A DNA stretch of 44,218 nucleotides from Deltaproteobacteria bacterium (GTDB taxonomy: Bacteria; Desulfobacterota; Syntrophia; Syntrophales; Smithellaceae): NCBI GenBank assembly GCA_025361065.1, contig JANYAY010000083.1, positions 1-44,218 on the forward strand. Direction: 5' to 3'. The position numbers were made by a program, and so were the translations under genes. The notes beneath the pieces were generated by a model that saw only the letters and a list, made by a program, of their open reading frames with translations, was not told the origin of the DNA and made no database searches. Below, in pieces: positions 8,154 through 17,119 of the stretch. Each line of letters begins with the position of its first letter. The stretch's first letter is position 1.

Positions 8154-9296
8154 ATGCAAAAAATTGCCGTAGTTATACCAAAATATGGGCTGCTGGGCGG
8201 AGCTGAGCAATTTGTCGCCGAGCTAACCGATCGTCTCAGCGCATCTAAGGCACATGATTTTCATGTTTATGCCAACCGCTGGGAAAAATCAGCCACACCG
8301 ACGACCTTTCACCGGGTACCGATTATCTCTTTTCCCAAATTCCTGACAACACCGAGTTTTGCCTATTTTACCGGGCAGCAGATTAAGCGCAATAATTTTT
8401 CTCTCGTCCACAGCCACGAAAGAATTTTTGCCGCCGATGTTTTCACAATGCACGGTATTCCTCATAGATACTGGGTTCGTCACATCCGCCGCAAACAGAT
8501 GAGCCTTTACGATCTGGCCACGGCCTGGGTGGAAAAAAAACTTGTCTATGAAGGCAACTGTAAAAAGTTTATTGCCGTCTCCAGCCTGACTAAGGATATT
8601 TTCCTGCAAGAGTATAAAATTAATTCCGGCCTCGTCGATGTCATCCATCCCGGCGTGGATTTACTGGATTATGCTAAGCTAGACAAAGTTTCTGTCCGTA
8701 ACAATATCCGTCGCGAACTGGGAATTAACAATACTGATCCGGTAATCTTCTTTGCTGCAATGAATTTTGAGATTAAGGGGCTGGATGACGTTTTGCTTTC
8801 TTTGGCTAAATTAAAAGCGCAAAACCGCAAATTCAGGCTCGTTGTTGCCGGCAAAGGAAATATAAAAAAATATAAGCAATTAGCCAAAGACGCCGGAATT
8901 ATTTCCGATGTTATTTTTACCGGCCCGGTAAATAAAGAAAAAATAATTAAAATGTATTTAGCCAGCGATCTTTATATTATGCTCTCCAAATTTGACACAT
9001 TCGGCATGGTTGTTCTGGAAGCGATGGCGGCGGGCCTGCCGGTAATCATCAGCAGTAACGTCGGGGCGAAAGATCTGGTCCAGGAAGGCAAAAATGGTTT
9101 CATTATCAACAATACATCCGACAGCGATTATATCGCCGCCAGGATTGCCCTGCTTTGCGATGAAAATATCCGCAGACCATTGTCCCAGGCAGCTTATCAG
9201 ACGGCAACTCAAAATACGTGGGATCAAGTGGTGGCGAAATATTCGGAAATATATGCGAGCATTATCGCCGATCGCCAAAGCAATCCCGGTTTATAG
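8154..9296 (+). CDS. Family 4 glycosyltransferase (GT-B)
   Basis: A 380-residue GT-B protein. The N-terminal acceptor domain opens with 'IAVVIPKYGLLGGAEQFVAEL', the usual GGAE loop. The linker region has 'FIAVSSLTKDIF' and 'VIHPGVDL'. The C-terminal donor domain has 'VIFFAAMNFEIKGLDDVL', 'LVVAGKG' and 'FDTFGMVVLEAMAAGLPVI'. This corresponds to the EX7E motif, with aspartate in place of the first glutamate and the second glutamate kept. GT4 enzymes retain anomeric configuration and use nucleotide-sugar donors at the inner membrane. It is the first gene of a six-gene unit (8154-14090) with 4-26 bp overlaps or short gaps. The sugar is unknown; WaaG-like heptose/glucose transferases are the nearest familiar types. 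Confidence 0.87.
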   Translation: MQKIAVVIPKYGLLGGAEQFVAELTDRLSASKAHDFHVYANRWEKSATPTTFHRVPIISFPKFLTTPSFAYFTGQQIKRNNFSLVHSHERIFAADVFTMHGIPHRYWVRHIRRKQMSLYDLATAWVEKKLVYEGNCKKFIAVSSLTKDIFLQEYKINSGLVDVIHPGVDLLDYAKLDKVSVRNNIRRELGINNTDPVIFFAAMNFEIKGLDDVLLSLAKLKAQNRKFRLVVAGKGNIKKYKQLAKDAGIISDVIFTGPVNKEKIIKMYLASDLYIMLSKFDTFGMVVLEAMAAGLPVIISSNVGAKDLVQEGKNGFIINNTSDSDYIAARIALLCDENIRRPLSQAAYQTATQNTWDQVVAKYSEIYASIIADRQSNPGL

Positions 9297-9304
9297 GGAA
9301 ATAA

Positions 9305-10174
9305 ATGGATATTTCGATAATAATTGTTTCCTACAATACAGTTAACTTGACCCTGGCCTGCCTGGCTTCCTTACAAACGCCGGATGATCTGGCCAAAGAA
9401 ATATTTGTAGTTGATAACTCTTCGCAAGACAACAGCGTTGCCATGATTCGTGAACGCTTTCCGCAGGTAACTGTCATTGCCAATCAACAAAACAAAGGTT
9501 TCGGCCGAGCCAACAATCAAGCCCTCCCGCACTGTCGCGGCAGGTATATTATATTTCTTAATCCCGATACGGCAATTGTTAAAGACACTCTGCAAAAGGC
9601 AGTTTTATATATGGACGAAAATTCAAACATCGGACTGGCCGGCGCAAAAATACTTAACCCGGATGGTAGCTTGCAGCCATCCGTTTCTTACAAATATCCC
9701 GGAGAAAAATTTGCCGGAAGCGAACTTCAAGGCCTCGCCGGCAACATTGCCTGTGTTATGGGCGCCTTTATGATTGCCCGCAGACCGCTTCTCGACGAGT
9801 TACACGGATTCGATGAAGATTTTTTCCTTTATGGAGAGGACCAGGACCTGGCCTGGCGTATCCGCGAAAGAGGTTTTTCCATCGGATATATCGAAGATGC
9901 GGCCGTATTTCACTGGGGTGGTCAAAGCGAAATCGGAACACCTCCGGCGGCCATTTTTGAAAAAAAATTGAAAGCTGAATATTTATTTTATGCAAAACAT
10001 TACAATCCCCCAACTATTGTTCGGATCAAGCGTTCGCAGAGGCGAAAAGCGAAGTACCGGTTGATCACTCTGAAACTGACGGCTTATTTTACCCGGAATA
10101 AATTCAGCCATGAAAATAAAACAAAATGCTACCGGATTGCCCTGGACATGGCGCAGGCGAAAATAATACCATGA
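9305..10174 (+). CDS. Family 2 glycosyltransferase (WbbL-like)
   Basis: A 289-residue GT-A enzyme. It has 'DISIIIVSYNTVNLTLACL', 'IFVVDNSSQDNSVAMI', 'NKGFGRANNQAL' and the metal-binding 'IIFLNPDTAIVKD'. 'GAFMIARRPLLDELHGFDED' and 'FLYGEDQDLAWRIRERGFSI' supply the catalytic-base and acceptor region typical of rhamnosyltransferase-like GT2 proteins. A basic C-terminal tail may bind membrane lipid. It begins 8 bp after the GT4 gene with an AGGGA ribosome site, and its TGA overlaps the ATG of the SGNH gene. It is a paralogue in type of the enzyme at 3444-4403. Donor and acceptor are unknown. Confidence 0.87.
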   Translation: MDISIIIVSYNTVNLTLACLASLQTPDDLAKEIFVVDNSSQDNSVAMIRERFPQVTVIANQQNKGFGRANNQALPHCRGRYIIFLNPDTAIVKDTLQKAVLYMDENSNIGLAGAKILNPDGSLQPSVSYKYPGEKFAGSELQGLAGNIACVMGAFMIARRPLLDELHGFDEDFFLYGEDQDLAWRIRERGFSIGYIEDAAVFHWGGQSEIGTPPAAIFEKKLKAEYLFYAKHYNPPTIVRIKRSQRRKAKYRLITLKLTAYFTRNKFSHENKTKCYRIALDMAQAKIIP

Positions 10175-11187
10175 TGCCGATGATAATATTAATTGCCTTC
10201 ATTATTATTGCAATTTTAATTTTGCTGGAAGCTGCGATGTATTGGCTGATCCGTCATCCGGCCGTTTTAAGACGCTTTTCCCGCAAACTGCAAAACAGCA
10301 TCAGCTATCTTTACATACAGGGGGATCGCAAGATCATGCAGTTTCAGGAAGGCTGCGGCCGGTACCATCCGGATCTCGGCTATACGCTTCAGCCGGGGAC
10401 ATTTGTTTTCACCGAAATTGAATTCTGCAATGAATACAGAATTAATTCTCTGGGTATCCGGGACAATGAAGAATCTCTGCGGGAACCGGAAATTATATTC
10501 CTTGGCGATTCTTTCGCGCTGGGCTGGGGCGTTGATCAGGCTGAAACTTTCGTCTTGCTGCTGGGAGACAAAACAAAGCGCAAGACCCTCAACACATCCG
10601 TTCCGTCCTACGGAACGGTGCGGGAAATGCTGATGCTGAGAAAAGTGGACCGGTCACGATTAAAATGCCTGATCATCCAGTACTGCGGTGATGATTATGA
10701 TGAAAACAGGCTCTTCCATTCCAACGGCAATCGTCCGCAAATAATGAGAGCCGCAACATTTAGAAACCTGACCACACAGCACAGCAAGGCGAAACCCTAT
10801 TTCCCCGGGAAATATATCGGCTTGAAAATCAGAAAAAAAATAGGAGAATGGAAGCCGTCCGCAATAACCGCCGACGACAATCATTTAAATGACGTTAACT
10901 TATTCATTCATGTTCTAAAGCAAAACGCGGATATGCTGCTTAATCTTCCCCTTATTGTTTTCGAAATGAACGGCATCAATCAGACCAACACATTTACTCG
11001 ACAATTGAAGGAAAAAATAAACGAAGCCGGTCAACCACCGTTTATCCGCAATATGATCGTTCTGGATATGTCGCAATACCTGGAGGACAGGCATTTTTAT
11101 GTGCTAGACGGTCATTTAAATGCTTCCGGTCATGTGATAGTTGCTGATATTCTTTATCAAACCATTGCACAGGCAGGTATCATATGA
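10171..11187 (+). CDS. Membrane-anchored SGNH/GDSL-like hydrolase or acyl-transfer protein
   Basis: A 338-residue protein counted from the ATG at 10171, which overlaps the previous stop codon (ATGA). Residues 4-26 form one transmembrane anchor; the rest should be periplasmic. The SGNH nucleophile block is 'IIFLGDSFALGWG' with S114, and the catalytic Asp-His block is 'LDGHLNASGH' with D313 and H315. Such proteins remove or transfer acetyl groups on surface glycans, or are inactive relatives. Upstream in-frame starts would only extend back into the GT2 gene and have no support. Its place inside a glycosyltransferase operon suggests a modifying role on the same polymer. Confidence 0.75.
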   Translation: MMPMIILIAFIIIAILILLEAAMYWLIRHPAVLRRFSRKLQNSISYLYIQGDRKIMQFQEGCGRYHPDLGYTLQPGTFVFTEIEFCNEYRINSLGIRDNEESLREPEIIFLGDSFALGWGVDQAETFVLLLGDKTKRKTLNTSVPSYGTVREMLMLRKVDRSRLKCLIIQYCGDDYDENRLFHSNGNRPQIMRAATFRNLTTQHSKAKPYFPGKYIGLKIRKKIGEWKPSAITADDNHLNDVNLFIHVLKQNADMLLNLPLIVFEMNGINQTNTFTRQLKEKINEAGQPPFIRNMIVLDMSQYLEDRHFYVLDGHLNASGHVIVADILYQTIAQAGII

Positions 11188-12041
11188 CATCTTCCGATAA
11201 AGCATGTATCGCCTGCGATCACTCCCAACGCCGCCTTCTTTACAGCGAAAATAACTGGTATGTTTATAAATGCGCGTCCTGCGGCCTGGGTGTCCTTGAT
11301 CCGCAACCCCGGCAAGATCAATTGCGTGACTTATATAATCAGGCTTATTTTGCAAGTCATTACAACGAAGAATTGCCGCCTTGCTCCGACCAGATGGTCC
11401 GGCGTTTAAGCCAGGAAAGCCACCGCCTGCGCTTTTTTCAGCCATATAAAAAAACCGGTCGTGTTCTGGACATCGGCTGCGGTCGCGGCTATTTTCTGCT
11501 GGCCTGTCGCAAGCGCAACTATGAAGTGGAAGGCATCGACATCTCCGACGCTGCGGCAGCTTACGTCCGGTCAACGCTGAACATTCCGGTGCATGTCGGT
11601 CCCATCAACAAGATCGAGCTCCCCGACAAAGCTTTTGATGTTGTCACTATGTGGCATTCTCTCGAACACACATCCGATCCCAATGTCTATATTCAGATGG
11701 CCCGCCGCTGGCTTAAAGAAGACGGGATTTTGGTTGTTGACGTGCCGAATCATGAAGGGTACGATGCGCGAAAGGTCTGGCGCAATTGGTCTCAATGGGA
11801 TTTGCCGTTTCATTATTATCATTTCACCCCCCGGTCACTTGCGGTGCTGCTCGAAAAACACGGCTTTGAGATCGTACGCCGAAAAAGTTATTTATCGGAA
11901 CACGTAAAAGAGCAACTGCAAAAAGCGGCAATACCGGGCGCTCTGGCCAGAATCATCGCCCGGTTATACTCCGGCGGCAGTTACGCTGTAGTCGCCAGAA
12001 AAAAGGATGCAGTCCATGGACAAAAAAAGTTATCTCGATAG
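11184..12041 (+). CDS. Class I SAM methyltransferase with N-terminal zinc ribbon
   Basis: A 285-residue protein. Cysteines C8, C11, C30 and C33 form a zinc-ribbon-like unit (C-x2-C, then C-x2-C). The SAM-binding fold follows: 'RVLDIGCGRGYFLLACRK' at about 93-110, 'VEGIDISDAAAAYV', 'FDVVTMWHSLEHTSDPNVY' and 'LKEDGILVVDVPN'. This architecture is common in polysaccharide and secondary-metabolite clusters and usually methylates sugars or glycan ends. The ATG overlaps the preceding stop by 4 bp, with AGG upstream. The final 26 bp overlap the next gene. The substrate is unknown. Confidence 0.84.
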   Translation: MTSSDKACIACDHSQRRLLYSENNWYVYKCASCGLGVLDPQPRQDQLRDLYNQAYFASHYNEELPPCSDQMVRRLSQESHRLRFFQPYKKTGRVLDIGCGRGYFLLACRKRNYEVEGIDISDAAAAYVRSTLNIPVHVGPINKIELPDKAFDVVTMWHSLEHTSDPNVYIQMARRWLKEDGILVVDVPNHEGYDARKVWRNWSQWDLPFHYYHFTPRSLAVLLEKHGFEIVRRKSYLSEHVKEQLQKAAIPGALARIIARLYSGGSYAVVARKKDAVHGQKKLSR

Positions 12042-12936
12042 TCTGATATCCGGGAAATCATTTCATTTCAATCGTCTGGCCATTGCGGGCATTGATAATG
12101 AACCAGTGGCCAGAATCTTTTCCGCCAAAGTTTTAGAGCAGGAATATTGTCTCGTTGCCCAGGAAATTCCAACCGGCGATGATTACTGCCGTTTTCTGCA
12201 TCAACGTATCGATCATGCTCTGAAGAATAAGCAGCCTTTACCCGTTGTGCGCTTTGCCGATGGTGAATATGCGTTTTACAACTATACGCTGGGTTGCAAC
12301 GGTCTGTATAAACAGGCCGAATCTGTTGCCGAAATCAAAAGCGCCATGTCCCAACACATCTCAGCCATGAAATATCTGGCCGTCAATGGCCTGTTTGCCC
12401 CTCTTGTCTTTCCGGGAAATTCTTATGCGCCAAGAAAGGGATTATTTTCTTTCATCCAATCAAAAGTAGATTCATCGGGCACAGATTTTCTCAATTTTCT
12501 CCATACGCACGGCATAAGTCTCACCTCTGAAAATTATGTTCCTTTTTATGTGATTTATGCTTATTTGAGTTCCGCTGAATTTGCCGCCGCCGTGCATGGA
12601 AAGGAAATCTGCATTTTAAACTCAGAATACAATAAAGAAAACTGCTTCCACTGGTTTGCTCAATTTGACAGCCATCCCCATTTGACATTTGTGGATATTC
12701 CGGCGGAGTATGTCGCCACACGCTGGGAAGATAGTAAAAAGGAAATTCTGGATAGAATTCCGCCAGATACAGCTCTGTGTCTTGCCGGCGCCGGCGTGGG
12801 AGCGCTGCTTGTTTGTACCGATGTTGCCGGGACTTTATCCATTCCCGTCATCGATTCCGGACATGTTTTGAATATGATGAACGGCCGTGTGGACAAATCC
12901 AATGGAGCGCGACTTTATACGCTGAGAAAGAAATGA
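12016..12936 (+). CDS. Probable GT-D fold (DUF1792-like) glycosyltransferase
   Basis: A 306-residue protein. 'LPVVRFADGEYAFYNY' at 75-90 matches the 'RfGDGE' block of the GT-D/DUF1792 family, in which the D-x-E (here D82-G83-E84) holds the divalent metal. Near the C-terminus 'DTALCLAGAGVGALLVCTDV' and 'IPVIDSGHVLNMM' match the family's nucleotide-binding end (usually 'iDiGH'). The middle 'EICILNSEYNKENC' corresponds to a donor-site strand. If correct it transfers a hexose from a UDP-type donor in the cytoplasm. The chosen ATG has AAGGA eight bases before it; an ATG nine bases earlier is less well placed. The family assignment is from motifs only, so confidence is moderate. Confidence 0.6.
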   Translation: MDKKSYLDSLISGKSFHFNRLAIAGIDNEPVARIFSAKVLEQEYCLVAQEIPTGDDYCRFLHQRIDHALKNKQPLPVVRFADGEYAFYNYTLGCNGLYKQAESVAEIKSAMSQHISAMKYLAVNGLFAPLVFPGNSYAPRKGLFSFIQSKVDSSGTDFLNFLHTHGISLTSENYVPFYVIYAYLSSAEFAAAVHGKEICILNSEYNKENCFHWFAQFDSHPHLTFVDIPAEYVATRWEDSKKEILDRIPPDTALCLAGAGVGALLVCTDVAGTLSIPVIDSGHVLNMMNGRVDKSNGARLYTLRKK

Positions 12937-14090
12937 ATGATCCTTTAAAAAAATATCGTCAACAATTCCGCATCTGGAAAAACAACCGCCGGCTGCAGCG
13001 CGAAAATGAGTATTATTCGCAAAAATTTACTTCCCTGGGGCTTTGCATTCCTGATGAACAAACATTGAGGCAAGAGTTAAAGAAAAGATTCCCTCACTCT
13101 GCCGCCAAAACCAAAGGTGAACTGAGCATCATTGCTCTTTATCATCATTACAACTGGGAAAATGGAGCGCTCACGCCAGCGCTGGAAAAATTCGGCCATG
13201 TTCGCCATTATGATTGGTTTGATAAGTTCAACCATCAAAGTAAAGACTGGCACAAAACTTTGAAGGCCGCGATGAATAAAGATTTAATCCGTCAGGTTCA
13301 AAAGTGGATGGCCGAAAATAAAGCTGATGTAATCTTTTCCTACTTATCCGGAGAACTTGTGGAACCGGCAACACTGCAGTCAATTCGCAGTCATGGCGTT
13401 CCGCTGGTTAATCTGGCCCTCAACGACAAGGAACATTTCGTGGGAAAAGTAAAAAACGGCCGGGCTTATGGTGCCCGCGATATTTGCCGCCATTTTGATC
13501 TTAGCTGGACCAGTACTGAAGATGCCTTGATCAAATATTGCACCGAAGGCGCGCGGCCGATTTATCTTCCCGAAGGCGCCAATCCGCAAATTCACAAACC
13601 TTATAATATCGAAAAGACAATCGATGTTTCGTTTGTCGGACAATGCTATGGCAACCGCGCAACCGTAATCGCCGAATTGCATAACCGCGGAATTGCGGTG
13701 GAAACATACGGTATTGGCTGGCCTAATGGCCCTCTGTCCCTGGAAGAAATGGTGAAGATGTATTCAAAAAGTAAAATAAATTTGGGATTTGGCGGCATAG
13801 CCGGCTACAAAGACACTTTTTGCCTCAAGGGACGCGATTTCGAAATACCCATGAGCGGAGGCCTCTATCTGACTGAAGATCATCCGGAATTGCGCCGCGC
13901 CTTTCTGCCGGGAGAAGAAATATTAACATATTCCGGTATTGATGATCTCGTTTTCCGGATTAAGTATTACCTGGAACATCCGGCGGAAGCGGAAGCCATA
14001 AGAAAAAAAGGATATGAACGTTCGCTTTGTGAACACACATGGGAGGGACGATTTGGCAAAATCTTCCGGATCTTGGGTCTGCTTTCATAG
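12933..14090 (+). CDS. CgeB-like GT-B glycosyltransferase
   Basis: A 385-residue protein starting at the ATG that overlaps the preceding TGA; longer in-frame versions run through the upstream gene and are not supported. The basic N-terminus is followed by a first Rossmann half ('IIALYHHYNWENGALTPALE', 'ADVIFSYLSGELVEPATLQ'). The second half, about 220-385, has 'DVSFVGQCYGNRATVIAEL', 'VETYGIGWPNG', 'SKINLGFGG', 'LKGRDFEIPMSGGLYLTEDH' and 'HTWEGRFGKIF'. This is the arrangement of the CgeB/DUF3880 plus Glyco_trans_1_2 proteins. The last helix with 'R.YE....HTWE.R' is diagnostic. It closes the six-gene unit that begins at 8154. The donor is unknown. Confidence 0.82.
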   Translation: MNDPLKKYRQQFRIWKNNRRLQRENEYYSQKFTSLGLCIPDEQTLRQELKKRFPHSAAKTKGELSIIALYHHYNWENGALTPALEKFGHVRHYDWFDKFNHQSKDWHKTLKAAMNKDLIRQVQKWMAENKADVIFSYLSGELVEPATLQSIRSHGVPLVNLALNDKEHFVGKVKNGRAYGARDICRHFDLSWTSTEDALIKYCTEGARPIYLPEGANPQIHKPYNIEKTIDVSFVGQCYGNRATVIAELHNRGIAVETYGIGWPNGPLSLEEMVKMYSKSKINLGFGGIAGYKDTFCLKGRDFEIPMSGGLYLTEDHPELRRAFLPGEEILTYSGIDDLVFRIKYYLEHPAEAEAIRKKGYERSLCEHTWEGRFGKIFRILGLLS

Positions 14091-14409
14091 CTGTTCTTCC
14101 GGGATCCATCAGCTTTAACATGCATTGTTATAAAAGGATTTTTACCCAATTGCTTCCACTTCACAAAATAAGAATCGTCAAGTATTGCAAACGAGCTGGG
14201 ATAATTATATAAGGCTTTTTCATCATCACCGGCCGGATCGAGACAAATTGTCGCAACATTAGTATGCCAAAACAGTTCAGGCTGAATGATCAATCAACCA
14301 CCTCGCCGCAAGCTGTTGAGGCATGAAATGTAGGTAATCATATCGCAGCAAGCTGCGGAGAATTACGCGCGTCCCGCGTGAGCGGGATTAAACATACTCC
14401 GGACAACAT
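14091..14409. other. Gap between glycosyltransferase and O-acetylation units; hairpin at 14372-14387
   Basis: No well-supported gene. A minus-strand frame from a TTG at 14293 into the end of the CgeB-like gene encodes about 65 unique residues (WHTNVATICLDPAGDD and onward) that I cannot place; it may be a decayed gene fragment. Near the 3' end lie a palindrome CGCAGCAAGCTGCGG (14344-14358) and a 6-bp stem hairpin TCCCGC/GCGGGA with a GTGA loop at 14372-14387. The hairpin is too short and lacks a T-run for a confident terminator. A promoter for the MBOAT gene may be here. Confidence 0.35.
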
Positions 14410-15879
14410 ATGCTTTTCAATTCTTACACTTTTATTCTGTTTTTTTTACCTCTGGTCGCCTCCGTTTACTTTTTACTCAACAAATACTTCCCGGCAAAAT
14501 GGGCACGCCTTTTTTTGCTGCTGGCTTCGCTTAGCTTCATGTCCTTCTGGAATGTCTATTTCGTGCTGATACTGATTATTTCCGCGTTATTTAACTTCGG
14601 TTGCGGATTGTCTCTTTCGGCGGCAGCCAGGCGAAGCGCGAAAAGCAAAAAACTAATCTTTATCATAGCGATTGCCGCTAATATTCTCTACTTAGGATTT
14701 TTTAAGTACTGTAATTTTTTTCTGGAAAATATAAATATCTTCTTCGCCGGACGGATCGAAATGATCCATATCCTGCTCCCTATCGGCATCAGTTTCTATA
14801 CATTCATGCAGATCGCCTGGCTGACGGATATTTATCGTTCCGGAGGATTCGGTTACGACTTTCTCAGCTACTGCTTTTATGTCACTTTCTTTCCTTATGT
14901 CATTTCGGGCCCGATCGCCTATCACAGTGAAGTAATTCCCCAGTTGCAATCGGAAAAAGCGCGGCGCTTTAATTTGGCCAATCTGTGCCGGGGAATGTTT
15001 ATTTTCTCCATCGGTCTTTGCAAAAAAACCGTTATCGCCGATACTCTCGCGCTCATCGCCAACGGCGGATTCACCGCTGCAGGCGCCCTAACGTTCACGG
15101 AGGCCTGGCTGACCAGTCTGTCCTACACCATGCAACTGTATTTTGATTTCAGCGGCTACACAGATATGGCCATAGGAATCGCTCTCATTTTCAATATCAA
15201 AATCCCGGCGAATTTCAATTCGCCGTACAAATCCCTGGATATCCGTGAATTCTGGCGGCGCTGGCATATAACCTTGTCGAGATTTCTGAGGAATTACATC
15301 TATATCCCTTTGGGCGGTAACCGCAGCAGTGAATTGAGGACTCTCACCAATCTCATGCTGACCTTTCTCATTGGCGGGCTGTGGCACGGAGCTGCCTGGA
15401 CCTTTGTTTTCTGGGGTTTCCTCCATGGCGCAGCATTATGCGTTCATCGCCTGTGGATGAAGACAGGTATTCGTTTAAACAAAGTTATTGCCTGGTTTCT
15501 AACGTTCAACTTTATCAATATCGCCTGGGTGTTTTTCCGTGCGTCAAGCTGGAATGATGCCTTAAAAATATTGAAAGGAATGGCCGGATTGAACGGCATT
15601 CTGGTGTCGCCTAATCTCGCCGATATTCCCTTCTGGCAAAAAATGACCGCCATCGGCATCCGTTTCGGTGAGTGGCGCATTAATCTTCCAAATACAGAAT
15701 CATTTATTTATTTTTTATGTATTTTTCTTATACCAATTCTTCTCCTCACCAAAAATTCGAATGAATTATTAGAAAACTTTGTCCCCAGTTGGAAGAATGC
15801 ATTCGCAATTGCATTTTTAATGACTTGTGGCTTGCTTCTGTTAAACCAAGCTACAGTTTTCTTATATTTTAATTTTTAG
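14410..15879 (+). CDS. MBOAT-family O-acyltransferase (AlgI-like)
   Basis: A 489-residue polytopic membrane protein with about eleven hydrophobic segments. Hallmarks are the N-terminal 'MLFNSYTFILFFLPLVASVYF', 'LLPIGISFYTFMQIAWLTDIY', 'YFDFSGYTDMAIGIALIFNI', 'EFWRRWHITLSRFLRNYIYIPLGG' split around H286, and the catalytic-histidine block 'GGLWHGAAWTFVFWG' with H326. AlgI/PatA-type MBOAT proteins move acetyl groups from a cytoplasmic donor across the membrane to a periplasmic SGNH partner, which acetylates the polysaccharide. The next gene, 14 bp on, encodes such a partner. The ribosome site is weak. Confidence 0.92.
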   Translation: MLFNSYTFILFFLPLVASVYFLLNKYFPAKWARLFLLLASLSFMSFWNVYFVLILIISALFNFGCGLSLSAAARRSAKSKKLIFIIAIAANILYLGFFKYCNFFLENINIFFAGRIEMIHILLPIGISFYTFMQIAWLTDIYRSGGFGYDFLSYCFYVTFFPYVISGPIAYHSEVIPQLQSEKARRFNLANLCRGMFIFSIGLCKKTVIADTLALIANGGFTAAGALTFTEAWLTSLSYTMQLYFDFSGYTDMAIGIALIFNIKIPANFNSPYKSLDIREFWRRWHITLSRFLRNYIYIPLGGNRSSELRTLTNLMLTFLIGGLWHGAAWTFVFWGFLHGAALCVHRLWMKTGIRLNKVIAWFLTFNFINIAWVFFRASSWNDALKILKGMAGLNGILVSPNLADIPFWQKMTAIGIRFGEWRINLPNTESFIYFLCIFLIPILLLTKNSNELLENFVPSWKNAFAIAFLMTCGLLLLNQATVFLYFNF

Positions 15880-15893
15880 GCGGTTTCCTTTTA

Positions 15894-16991
15894 ATGAATA
15901 ACCTCAAATGGCTGAAAGCGACATCATTCTTTATTTTTATATTTCTCTTGGCTGTAGTGGCCTTTAATTTTTATTTGGATACCTACGGTGTTCGTTTAAG
16001 CTTATTTACTCTAAACCATAAAAATAATACAAACGACACAATTTGTGCAGCGGGAATGAATCAGCATATATTCAATCCGGAGTACATATTTCGTCATCCC
16101 CGTGATTATGACTCCTTCATCTTTGGATCTTCCCGTACCTCAGTGATCGATCCTGACAAGATTCACAGCGGTATCTTTTATAATATGTCCTATGCTTCCG
16201 GATTGCCAAATGAACATTTGGCAATTATCAAGGCTTTTTTACAAAAAGGAATCAGGATAAAATCTGTTATTGTTGGTTTGGATGAATTTTCTTTCAGCCT
16301 TTCCCCACAAGAGCGTCAAAATCAATTAATCAGCATAATGCATCCATATATAACAGGTAATGGTTTGCACTACATTTTTTATCAATATTTTTTCCGAAAA
16401 CCGCAACTTTTTGAAATATCCAATTGGATTGAAAGCTTATCCGGCAGAAAGCGGACAGATAAATTTATATCTTTCAAGAATGGCCATTACCGCGGATGGC
16501 TGAATAAGGAAAAAGCAATTAACGTTTCGGGTAAACCGATTTTTACCAGCCAGACAGGTCCATACTCCCCCATAACTTACAAAAAAAATGAACTAAATGC
16601 AGCTTTTGATTCTATTGATGAATTAATTTCATTGGCTAAGAAAAATAACTTTTCATTAATCTTCTTTATTAATCCGATACATAAACAACTATATCTTAAC
16701 TATGCTTCCGGGCTTCTTTCCATAAAAGAACAACTTGCAACAATGACGGATTACTATGATTTTAGCGGACTAAACACGATAACAAGCAATGATTTTTATT
16801 ATTTCGAAGAAAATCATTATCGCTACTTGATAGGGAACATGATTTTGCAGAAAATCTATGGCGAGGGCAATATCAATTTACCCAAAGATTTTGGTATTCT
16901 GGTTACGCGTAAAAATGTGCGAGATCACACGAAAAAACAAAAGCTGGAGCTGGAACAATATCTAGCTGATAAAAAGATAGTCAGGAAATAA
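15894..16991 (+). CDS. SGNH-like partner of the MBOAT acetyltransferase
   Basis: A 365-residue protein with an N-terminal signal anchor (residues 8-26) and a periplasmic domain. 'YDSFIFGSSRTSVIDP' places S79/S80 where the SGNH nucleophile (usually GDS) should be. 'ENHYR' with E305 and H308 occupies the position of the usual DxxH. 'SVIVGLDEFSFS' and 'LIFFINPIHKQLY' are typical middle strands. The context with an AlgI-like gene 14 bp upstream indicates an AlgJ/AlgX/DltD-type O-acetylation factor. The GSSR and ExxH variants are a departure from the canonical motif; in DltD-like proteins comparable changes are tolerated, so activity cannot be ruled in or out. The C-terminal 30 residues are strongly charged. 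Confidence 0.7.
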   Translation: MNNLKWLKATSFFIFIFLLAVVAFNFYLDTYGVRLSLFTLNHKNNTNDTICAAGMNQHIFNPEYIFRHPRDYDSFIFGSSRTSVIDPDKIHSGIFYNMSYASGLPNEHLAIIKAFLQKGIRIKSVIVGLDEFSFSLSPQERQNQLISIMHPYITGNGLHYIFYQYFFRKPQLFEISNWIESLSGRKRTDKFISFKNGHYRGWLNKEKAINVSGKPIFTSQTGPYSPITYKKNELNAAFDSIDELISLAKKNNFSLIFFINPIHKQLYLNYASGLLSIKEQLATMTDYYDFSGLNTITSNDFYYFEENHYRYLIGNMILQKIYGEGNINLPKDFGILVTRKNVRDHTKKQKLELEQYLADKKIVRK

Positions 16992-17047
16992 GTTTACATT
17001 AAATCCGAAATCTAATATATGGGATCAAAGTCATACCTTAATAATTA

Positions 17048-17075
17048 TTGTCTTTGCTATCTAATAGCCTATAAA
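17048..17075 (+). promoter_or_regulatory. Candidate sigma70-type promoter for the Nudix gene
   Basis: TTGTCT at 17048-17053 and TATAAA at 17070-17075 are separated by 16 bp in an AT-rich gap upstream of the Nudix gene. This is a match to the -35/-10 consensus by eye only. Confidence 0.3.
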
Positions 17076-17119
17076 AAATGATTAGCAAGTAAATCTTTGG
17101 GAAAATGGCATTATCCGCC

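Noticed and set aside
12777-12932. N-terminal extension of the CgeB-like gene reaching back into the preceding gene
   Set aside because: The extra 52 residues are Cys/Arg-rich shadow sequence. The ATG overlapping the preceding stop fits the coupled pattern of the operon.
13967-14293. Minus-strand frame of 108 codons overlapping the end of the CgeB-like gene
   Set aside because: Begins only at TTG without a ribosome site, half of it is antisense to a real gene, and I cannot match it to a family. A decayed fragment is possible, so it is mentioned only in the gap entry.
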